DNA of 47,268 nucleotides from assembly GCA_022703175.1 (NCBI GenBank), contig JAKLEG010000002.1, forward strand, positions 1-47,268, read 5' to 3'. The notes under the pieces are model-generated. The model was not told the origin of the DNA and did no database searches. It saw nothing but the letters and a program-made list of their open reading frames with translations. The translations under genes were made by a program, and so were the position numbers. The DNA is from Myxococcota bacterium. Lineage in GTDB: Bacteria > Myxococcota > XYA12-FULL-58-9. This document shows positions 8,274 through 14,912 of this stretch, one piece after another (positions within the stretch are counted from its first letter, which is position 1; the number at the start of each line of letters is the position of its first letter).

Positions 8274-10115
8274 CTACTTCTTTTCCTGAGTCTGGAGTTT
8301 CTGCAGCTTTTGGTGTTCAGCAAAGCTCTTAGAAAAGATGTGGGTGCGCGAGCCGTCGGGGCGCGCGAAGAAGAACAGATAGTCGTGCTGCTCGGGTGCC
8401 ATCACGGCGGCCAACGATTTGATGCCAGGGTTGGCAATGGGGCCGGGGGGCAAGCCTTCATGCAAATAGGTGTTGTAGGGGGAATCGATGCGCACATCTT
8501 GCAGCGTCAGACGGGCCTTGGGTTTGCCTAGGATGTACTGCACTGTGGCGCACGATTCGAGTCGCATCCCCTGATTCAGGCGGTTGTGGAACACACCTGC
8601 CACGCGCGCCAGCTCCTCCGGATTGCGCACCTCGCGTTCGACGATGGAGGCGAGCGTGACCTTGGCCAAGAGCAACTCAGGAGACAGCGTATTGGCACCG
8701 GGTAGGGCGCCTAAGCGGGTGCGGAACTCCTGGTGCATCACCGTGAGGATCTCGGCGGCCGACAAGCCCAACGACAACGTATAGCTTTCGGGGAACAAGA
8801 AGCCTTCCAAGCTGGTACCAGGGACTCCCAGGCGTGTCAGTAGAGCCGGGTCGTTCGCCTCGCGTAGAATATCGGTGGCGCGAGCTAGGCCGTGCGCTTC
8901 CAGCAGGCCCGCCACATCGGTGAGCGTCAGCCCTTCTGGGAAGGTGATGGTGCGGGTGTGAACTTGGCCGTGGTACAGCTCGGCAAGCACGCTCCAAGCC
9001 CATTCGCCTGTGGGCAAGCGGTAGACCCCCGCCTTCAATTCGCGATCGGCGCCCGACAGACGAGCCAACCAGGCAAATACCGTGGGATTTTTGATGAGAT
9101 GTTGGTCGTACAGTTGTACGGCGATTTGTGGCAGGCCGACGTTCTTGGGGATTTGCACCGTGATGTCGCCAGGCTCGCTGTCGGCAGGCGGTGCCATGGG
9201 CCACAGCGCAGCGGCACCCGCCACGAGCGTACCCAAAAGGATAGCGGCGGCGTAGCGCGCGGTGGTCAGTAATGTGCGTTTGACGCGGCGGACCCAGACC
9301 GGATCGTCTTCGGCGTGGATCTCTTTGGCCACGTCGTCTAGCACTGCTTTTACCAACGCATCTTGCGCGGCCGCTGCGGCGATGGGGGGCGCAGCCGGTA
9401 CGGGCGCTGACGTGGGGGCTGGCTCCAGGGATTCGGGGGTGATCGCCACAAATCGGCGTGGCAATGGCGGGGGCAGAGTTGGCGATTGAGCTGCGGGCGG
9501 CGGGCTTTGCGGGGTGGGCGGTGTTGACGGTGTGATGGGCGCCACGCTTGGGGGCTCTGTGGGCAGCTCCGATGTGCGTGACAGCGTGGCAGGCAACAGT
9601 GTGGGGCACCGTAACGCGCGTAGGCGGCGCCGGGCCGTGGAGCGGCAGCCCAAGCGCACCACGTTGGCTGGTTGTGTTGCCACCGGGCCCTTGAGCACGC
9701 GATCGGCAAAGGCAAACAGCTCGGCCGCGGCGGACAAGGGCAAAGGTTCGCGGGTTTGGTCGACGTAAGCCAGCGCGTCCAGCCGGCCATTCACGACCAT
9801 CGGGATAATCGCGTAGGCGCGCGGCGCGGTGACGCCCAACGCCAAGGCAATGACGCCGCCGCCAGGGGCAGCGCCTGCCCCCACGATCGGGGAGGCGGCC
9901 TCGACGGCCCAGCGCAGCGGTGAAGGATCGAGCAACGACAACGTCGTGCCGAGCGGCGGCAAACCGATGCCATGCGCGGCGCACAATTTGGCGTCGGTGC
10001 CTTGCAGGCGAAACAGCGCTACGCGTTTGAAGACCTTGCCGAGTCCTAGCACCCAAGAATCAGCGTCTTGGGCAGGCAGCTCGCGGGCAATACGTGAAGC
10101 GTTACTAGGCGTCAC
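8274..10115 (-). CDS. mltG: MltG-type endolytic murein transglycosylase with N-terminal GAF-like domain
   Basis: A 613-residue protein. The C-terminal 330 residues are a YceG/MltG domain: a LysM-like part (KNVGLPQIAVQLYDQHLI), then the catalytic glutamate in LASIVEREV (Glu493) and the conserved SPYNTYLHEGLPPGPIANPG stretch. MltG cleaves nascent glycan strands in the inner membrane and sets their length. A transmembrane helix lies at about residues 285-308, just before this domain. Unusually it is preceded by about 140 residues resembling a GAF-like domain of delta-proteobacteria (VALFRLQG, then AYAIIPMVVNGRLDALAYVD) and a Pro-rich linker. Ordinary MltG is 330-380 residues. The N-terminal part would be cytoplasmic. 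The MltG call is secure; the GAF-like call is moderate. Confidence 0.9.
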   Translation of the reverse strand: MTPSNASRIARELPAQDADSWVLGLGKVFKRVALFRLQGTDAKLCAAHGIGLPPLGTTLSLLDPSPLRWAVEAASPIVGAGAAPGGGVIALALGVTAPRAYAIIPMVVNGRLDALAYVDQTREPLPLSAAAELFAFADRVLKGPVATQPANVVRLGCRSTARRRLRALRCPTLLPATLSRTSELPTEPPSVAPITPSTPPTPQSPPPAAQSPTLPPPLPRRFVAITPESLEPAPTSAPVPAAPPIAAAAAQDALVKAVLDDVAKEIHAEDDPVWVRRVKRTLLTTARYAAAILLGTLVAGAAALWPMAPPADSEPGDITVQIPKNVGLPQIAVQLYDQHLIKNPTVFAWLARLSGADRELKAGVYRLPTGEWAWSVLAELYHGQVHTRTITFPEGLTLTDVAGLLEAHGLARATDILREANDPALLTRLGVPGTSLEGFLFPESYTLSLGLSAAEILTVMHQEFRTRLGALPGANTLSPELLLAKVTLASIVEREVRNPEELARVAGVFHNRLNQGMRLESCATVQYILGKPKARLTLQDVRIDSPYNTYLHEGLPPGPIANPGIKSLAAVMAPEQHDYLFFFARPDGSRTHIFSKSFAEHQKLQKLQTQEKK

Positions 10116-10224
10116 CGCTTACGTCCTTTCACGCCGAGCATGGCGCTGAAATGAATTTCCACAAAGAAACCGGCCAGGCATTCGTGGTGGGGCGACCCAT
10201 GTTGCGCTGCAAAATTGAATTGAC

Positions 10225-10258
10225 GACGTGGGCGCGCTTGGGCATGGTGCCCCACGTC
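10225..10258. promoter_or_regulatory. Inverted repeat in leader of the 10280 gene
   Basis: GACGTGGG (10225-10232) and CCCACGTC (10251-10258) form an 8-base inverted repeat with an 18-base spacer. A TTGACG hexamer that could be a -35 (10220-10225) touches the left arm. The repeat ends 13 bases before the GGAGG ribosome site of the next gene. It could be an operator or an RNA hairpin. Confidence 0.35.
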
Positions 10259-10279
10259 CCCTTTCCGGTTGGAGGAACC

Positions 10280-10798
10280 ATGACTGAGGCCACGACCGAT
10301 CCCAAAGCTTTGGCGAGCTTGCTGTTCGACGCGATGAAAACCGCTCGCACCTATGGCATTTCGACCACCAAGTTGTACGAGGCACTGTGCCAGGGGACAT
10401 TGACACCCGATCGCGCCGAGCGCCAATTGCAGGAGCTGCGCGTCGCTCTCGATGCCCGCGAACTTTCCGAAACCGGCGCTGCCTACACCCGCAGCATGGT
10501 GGAGCTGGCAGCCATGTCGTGGGGCATTCGTTCTCCCGAGAAGTTGTTTGCGGCTGGGGTGTTTAAGCAGGCCAGCGCCGAAGGGGCGTATGGCATCTTG
10601 GCCGAAGCGGTGGCGACGCTCGCCAACGCCGACCCAGCTCTCAAGCGCACCGTGGCGTTGCATCTACAGGCCCGCGAACCCGATTGGGAAAAGGCCACCC
10701 CGACCACCGCCTTCGATCCGTTCGCAGGTGCGCGTCAGGCCCAAGAAGCCTGGTTCAAGGGCGTGATGTCGTTTTGGGGCGTGGACTCTTCGAAGTAA
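10280..10798 (+). CDS. Unknown cytoplasmic protein
   Basis: A 172-residue protein. I chose ATG 10280 because GGAGGAACC precedes it at ideal spacing; the frame extends upstream without any ribosome site. The sequence is helical and acidic, with no signal peptide, membrane segment or cysteine. The tail is Trp/Phe-rich (AFDPFAGARQAQEAWFKGVMSFWGVD), resembling the ends of phasin-like or polymer-associated proteins, but I do not claim that identity. It stands alone, divergent from mltG, with an inverted repeat in its leader. Confidence 0.75.
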   Translation: MTEATTDPKALASLLFDAMKTARTYGISTTKLYEALCQGTLTPDRAERQLQELRVALDARELSETGAAYTRSMVELAAMSWGIRSPEKLFAAGVFKQASAEGAYGILAEAVATLANADPALKRTVALHLQAREPDWEKATPTTAFDPFAGARQAQEAWFKGVMSFWGVDSSK

Positions 10799-10866
10799 AT
10801 TCGGTACCGCGCGCGCACAATGGTGGCAACCCGGCGCACGCCGTCAAAACAACTCTCGAACGAGCC

Positions 10867-10923
10867 TGGTAATGGAAGCTTGGGTCGACGGCGAACACCG
10901 CCGGGCGGGTCCTACCATTACCA
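10867..10923 (+). other. Two-tier hairpin between the 10280 gene and rfbA
   Basis: An outer perfect 9-bp stem pairs TGGTAATGG (10867-10875) with CCATTACCA (10915-10923). Inside it CGGCG (10889-10893) pairs with CGCCG (10899-10903) around an AACAC loop. There is no T-tract, so it is not a standard intrinsic terminator. Its position 115 bases before the rfbA ATG suggests either a 3' structure of the previous transcript or a regulatory leader of the sugar operon. Confidence 0.45.
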
Positions 10924-11038
10924 TTCCCCCTCGTCCTACGATGGGCATCGCCGCCGTTGCCGCCACTGGAATGGCGTCAGGGGCTTTCCGCGGCGTCCCC
11001 TTTCGGTCTAAAACGCCTCTGGTTTATGGAGGTTACTC

Positions 11039-11917
11039 ATGAAGGGCATGATTCTGGCGGGCGGTGCCGGCACACGATTGCATCCGCTGACACTGGCGGT
11101 CTCGAAGCAGTTGATGCCGGTGTACGACAAGCCGATGATTTACTACCCGCTGACAACGCTGATGTTGGCGGGAATTCGGGACATCCTCATCATCTCAACC
11201 CCTCAAGACGTGCCGCGTTTCGAGGCGCTGCTGGGGGATGGCAGCGCCTGGGGCATCAAGCTGAGCTATGCGGTGCAGCCCAAGCCGGAGGGGCTCGCGC
11301 AGGCCTTTATTATTGGCGAGACGTTCATCGGCAACGATAGTGTCTGCTTGGTGCTAGGGGACAACCTATTCTACGGTCATGGCATGTCCGAGACCTTGCA
11401 GCAGGCTGCGACGTTGAGTCACGGCGGCTTGGTGTTTGGTTACTATGTCCGCGACCCCGAGCGCTACGGCGTGGTGGAGTTCGACAAGCAAGGTAAGGTT
11501 GTTAGCCTTGAAGAGAAGCCCAAACAACCCAAGTCTAATTACGCGGTGCCCGGGCTGTATTTCTTCGATAATCGCGCGGCCACGGTGGCTAAGAATCTCA
11601 AGCCATCGCCACGCGGCGAGCTCGAAATCATCGAAGTCATTCGCTGGTACTTGAACGACGGCACGCTCAAGGTGGCTGAGCTTGGACGCGGCACTGCGTG
11701 GCTGGATACCGGCACGCATCAGTCGTTGTTGCAGGCCGCGGTGTACATCGAGGCGGTGCAAGAGCGCCAAGGTTTGCGGGTGGGGAGCCCGGAGGAAGTT
11801 GCGTTCCGAATGGGCTTCATTTCGCGCGAGCGCCTGCGGGAGTTGGGTGAGGCGTTGAAGAAGAGCGACTACGGTGCCTACCTGTTGCAGCTCGCAAGCG
11901 AGAGTGCGACGCGGTAG
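11039..11917 (+). CDS. rfbA: Glucose-1-phosphate thymidylyltransferase
   Basis: A 292-residue enzyme making dTDP-glucose from glucose-1-phosphate and dTTP, the first step of dTDP-deoxysugar synthesis. The nucleotide-binding signature [16 protein letters not shown] opens the protein, followed by [17 protein letters not shown], the metal and sugar region VLGDNLFYG, and [20 protein letters not shown]. The length is normal. GGAGG stands just before ATG 11039. It leads an operon with an aminotransferase, rfbD and rfbC. The call is secure. Confidence 0.97.
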   Translation: MKGMILAGGAGTRLHPLTLAVSKQLMPVYDKPMIYYPLTTLMLAGIRDILIISTPQDVPRFEALLGDGSAWGIKLSYAVQPKPEGLAQAFIIGETFIGNDSVCLVLGDNLFYGHGMSETLQQAATLSHGGLVFGYYVRDPERYGVVEFDKQGKVVSLEEKPKQPKSNYAVPGLYFFDNRAATVAKNLKPSPRGELEIIEVIRWYLNDGTLKVAELGRGTAWLDTGTHQSLLQAAVYIEAVQERQGLRVGSPEEVAFRMGFISRERLRELGEALKKSDYGAYLLQLASESATR

Positions 11918-11995
11918 GGAGTCGCACAACTCTTGCTCATCGCGATCCACGGCACGACGACCTCACACCAGGCGCGCGCCCCCAAGGAAAATGTC

Positions 11996-13342
11996 ATGAA
12001 GAAGACCACAAAAAAGGCCCTCAAGAAGGCGGCAAAGAAGGCCGCGCCCAAGAAATCGCTGGCCAAGACGGTTAGGGCCAAGAAGCCTGTTGCGAGGGCC
12101 AAGGTTGCACCCAAGGCCTCTTTGCGCGCCAGTTTGAAGCCCGCGCCGGTGACGGCGGTGCCTCTGTTAGATCCGCGCCGCGCCAACAACGCCATCGAGG
12201 GCAAGCTCAAGGCTGCTTTCGACCGTTGTCTGAAGCATGGGCAGTTCATCAACGGCCCTGAGGTCGAGGCGTTCGAGAAACAATGCGCCGACTACATGGG
12301 CGTCGAGCACGCCATTGGTGTCTCGTCGGGCACCGATGCGCTCATCGTTGCGATGATGGCGTTGGACGTGAAGGCCGGGGACGAGGTGATTTGTCCCACC
12401 TACACCTTCTTTGCCACCGCGGGGTCGATTTGGCGGACGGGTGCCAAACCCGTGTTTGTGGACATCAAGCCGCGCTGCATGAACGTCGATCCGGATCTCA
12501 TCGCCAAGGAGATCACGCCGCGAACCAAGGCCATTATTCCGGTGCACTTGTTTGGCCAATGCGCCGAGATGGAGCCGATTCTCGATGTCGCGCGTGCCAA
12601 AGGTATTCCGGTCATCGAAGACTGTGCCCAGGCGATTGGCGCCGAGTATCAAGGCAGGCGTGCCGGCTCCATCGGCACGGTGGGCTGCTTCTCGTTCTTC
12701 CCTTCAAAGAACGTGGGTGGCTTTGGCGACGGCGGCCTTGTGACCACCAAGGAAGGCGCGTTGGCTCAGCGCATCCGCGCGCTGCGCAACCACGGCGGCC
12801 TACAACAATACACCCACAATGAAGTGGGCGGGAACTTCCGATTGGATGCCCTGCAAGCGGCGCTGCTGGCTCCAAAGCTTGAGCACGCCGACCAATACAC
12901 GGCGGCGCGCCAAAAGAACGCACAGCTGTACACCGACTTGTTTGTCCAAGCAGGAGTGGGCGCCCCCGACCAAGGTGAGCCGGCCTGCAGTGTGCATTGT
13001 CACCGGGCCAGCGTTCCGCAAGATATGCCGATGTTGTTACCTGCCGCCTGTCAGAGTCGTCACGTCTACAACCAATATGTGGTGCGGGTCCGCGGCCAAG
13101 GTCAGCGTGATGCATTGCAAGCGGCGCTCAAGGCCAAAAATATCGGTTCAGCGGTTTACTACCCGCGGCCGATGCACTTACAGCCCTGTTTTGCCTCACT
13201 CGGTTTCCGCGAGGGCGACATGCCGGTTTCGGAGGCTGCGGCCCGGGAGAGCCTGGCGTTGCCGATCTACTCGGAGTTGACCGAGGCCGAGTTGCGCTAC
13301 GTGGTCGAAGCGGTCGTGTCGTTTTTCAATCCGAAAGCCTAA
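11996..13342 (+). CDS. DegT/DnrJ/EryC1/StrS aminotransferase with lysine-rich N-terminal tail
   Basis: A 448-residue PLP enzyme. I start at ATG 11996, behind AAGGA; an upstream in-frame ATG lacks a ribosome site. The catalytic part begins near residue 55. SSGTDALIVAM is the phosphate-binding region, EDCAQAIGA carries the PLP-ring Asp, and the Schiff-base Lys sits in SFFPSKNVGGFGDGG. These enzymes transfer an amino group to a keto sugar nucleotide. Between about residues 310 and 340 a loop holds three cysteines. The first 45 residues (MKKTTKKALKKAAKKAAPKK onward) are almost only Lys, Ala, Pro and Arg, like histone H1 or AlgP tails, and are not part of the family. The sugar made is not determined. 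Confidence 0.93.
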   Translation: MKKTTKKALKKAAKKAAPKKSLAKTVRAKKPVARAKVAPKASLRASLKPAPVTAVPLLDPRRANNAIEGKLKAAFDRCLKHGQFINGPEVEAFEKQCADYMGVEHAIGVSSGTDALIVAMMALDVKAGDEVICPTYTFFATAGSIWRTGAKPVFVDIKPRCMNVDPDLIAKEITPRTKAIIPVHLFGQCAEMEPILDVARAKGIPVIEDCAQAIGAEYQGRRAGSIGTVGCFSFFPSKNVGGFGDGGLVTTKEGALAQRIRALRNHGGLQQYTHNEVGGNFRLDALQAALLAPKLEHADQYTAARQKNAQLYTDLFVQAGVGAPDQGEPACSVHCHRASVPQDMPMLLPAACQSRHVYNQYVVRVRGQGQRDALQAALKAKNIGSAVYYPRPMHLQPCFASLGFREGDMPVSEAAARESLALPIYSELTEAELRYVVEAVVSFFNPKA

Positions 13343-13372
13343 CCGACCGTCTGGTCAGAGAGGGTCGTACAA

Positions 13373-14236
13373 ATGCATCGCTGGCTTGTGATTGGGCATA
13401 AAGGACAGCTGGGCTCCGATGTCATGGAGCTGTTGACGAGCCGTGGCGCAAATCCGTTGGGGATGGATCTGCCGGAGCTGGATGTCGGCGATTTCGACGC
13501 CACGCGGGCCAAGCTGTTGGAGCTCAAACCCGATGTGGTGATTAATACCTCAGCCTATCATTTGGTGGACAAATGCGAGGAGCATTTCACCGAGGCGTTT
13601 CACATCAACGCCGCGGCGCCGCGCAACCTGGCCAAGATATGCGAGGACCTGAACGCGACGCTGATGCACTTTTCCACCGACTATGTGTTTGGTGGCCAAA
13701 CGTTGGCAGGGGCGTGGACAGAGACCGATCGACCGGAGCCGCAGAGCATCTATGCCACCAGCAAGCTGGCCGGTGAGCACCTGGTGCGCGAGAACTGCGA
13801 GAAGCACTTCGTGATTCGTACCTGCGGGTTGTACGGCAAAGCCGGGCGTCGGCCCGTGGGTGGCAGCTTCGTCGAAACGATGATTCGGTTGTCCACGAGC
13901 GGCAAACCGTTGCAGGTGGTGAACGATCAGACTGTGGCGCCAACCTCCACGGCAGAATTGGCCATGACCCTGCTTACGCTCATCGATACCGGCCGTTACG
14001 GTCTGTATCACCTGACCAACGCTGGTGAATGCACCTGGTACGATTTTGCGCAGGAGATCTTTCGGCTCATCGGCGCCACGCCAACGGTGACGCCAGTTTC
14101 CACTGCCCAATATGGCGCCAAGGCCAAGCGACCGGTTTACTCCATCCTGGACAATCACAAGGCCACCAGCCTGGGTGTGCCAGCGATGTCGCACTGGAAA
14201 GAGGCGCTCGCGACGTACATCAAGAAGCGGACCTAA
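13373..14236 (+). CDS. rfbD: dTDP-4-dehydrorhamnose reductase family enzyme
   Basis: A 287-residue short-chain NAD(P)H reductase that reduces dTDP-4-keto-6-deoxy-L-mannose to dTDP-L-rhamnose. The dinucleotide-binding start is WLVIGHKGQLGSDV. FSTDYVFGG carries the catalytic Thr/Ser region, and Tyr and Lys are in YATSKLAGE. GLYGKAGRRP and the QTVAPTST segment match the RmlD substrate domain. It follows the aminotransferase after 30 bases and precedes rfbC by 6, so it is within the same operon. The family is certain; with no rfbB nearby the exact sugar is less so. Confidence 0.95.
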   Translation: MHRWLVIGHKGQLGSDVMELLTSRGANPLGMDLPELDVGDFDATRAKLLELKPDVVINTSAYHLVDKCEEHFTEAFHINAAAPRNLAKICEDLNATLMHFSTDYVFGGQTLAGAWTETDRPEPQSIYATSKLAGEHLVRENCEKHFVIRTCGLYGKAGRRPVGGSFVETMIRLSTSGKPLQVVNDQTVAPTSTAELAMTLLTLIDTGRYGLYHLTNAGECTWYDFAQEIFRLIGATPTVTPVSTAQYGAKAKRPVYSILDNHKATSLGVPAMSHWKEALATYIKKRT

Positions 14237-14242
14237 GACGCC

Positions 14243-14803
14243 ATGAAGTTTACTTTTGTGCCCCAAGCTCTGCCCGAGGTTCTACTGGTTACGCACGAGC
14301 GGGCCGGAGATGCGCGCGGCTTTTTTGCCGAGGTCTTTCGCGAGGAGCCCTTCCGGGCCGCCGGCATACCGGCGTTTGTACAGGAAAACATGTCCCGCTC
14401 TACCAAGGGTGTGTTGCGCGGCTTGCACTACCAAAAGCAACCGCAGCCCCAAGGGAAGCTGGTGCGCTGCGCGCGTGGCGCCATTTTCGACGTCGCGGTG
14501 GATGTGCGGCACGGCTCGCCCAACTTTGGTAAGTGGGTCGGCGTGGAGCTCACCGAGGCCAACAACCAGATGTTGTGGGTCCCGGTAGGTTTTGCGCACG
14601 GCTTTGTAGCGCTCGCGGAGCTCACCGAAATTGTTTACAAAACCACCGGTTACTACGCCCCGTCGAGTGACGCTGGAGTGCGTTGGGACGACCCGGCTAT
14701 TGGTGTCGCGTGGCCCGTGAGTGCTCCCTTGCTCTCCGACAAAGATCAAAAAGCACCGTTCTTGCGTGACGTAGACACGACGTTTCAGTTTGGGCGGGGG
14801 TAA
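14243..14803 (+). CDS. rfbC: dTDP-4-dehydrorhamnose 3,5-epimerase
   Basis: A 186-residue cupin epimerase acting on dTDP-4-keto-6-deoxy-glucose. Landmarks are DARGFFAEVFR, the catalytic His in VLRGLHYQ, FDVAVDVRHGSPNFGKWVGV, the GFAHGF metal/active-site strand and the Tyr in YKTTGYYAP. The length matches the family. It is the last gene of the rfbA-aminotransferase-rfbD-rfbC operon. Having both rfbC and rfbD argues that dTDP-L-rhamnose or a related L-sugar is made. dTDP-glucose 4,6-dehydratase must be supplied by a gene outside this window. Confidence 0.96.
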   Translation: MKFTFVPQALPEVLLVTHERAGDARGFFAEVFREEPFRAAGIPAFVQENMSRSTKGVLRGLHYQKQPQPQGKLVRCARGAIFDVAVDVRHGSPNFGKWVGVELTEANNQMLWVPVGFAHGFVALAELTEIVYKTTGYYAPSSDAGVRWDDPAIGVAWPVSAPLLSDKDQKAPFLRDVDTTFQFGRG

Positions 14804-14838
14804 ACTCACCATCTCCGTCTTGCCTCCTGTGACAGCAT

Positions 14839-14877
14839 CGCCATCGTAAGAGGCAGTGGCACTGCCTTGCGATGGCG
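14839..14877 (+). other. Long hairpin after rfbC
   Basis: CGCCATCG (14839-14846) pairs with CGATGGCG (14870-14877). Inside, AAG and GCAGT continue the pairing to CTT and ACTGC, with a small AG bulge. The hairpin sits 36 bases after the rfbC stop and 36 before the hybrid kinase ATG. No T-run follows. It may end the sugar operon or protect its 3' end. Confidence 0.45.
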
Positions 14878-14912
14878 GCCGTGGCTCACCTGCTGCGAAG
14901 GGGCGCTCATTT

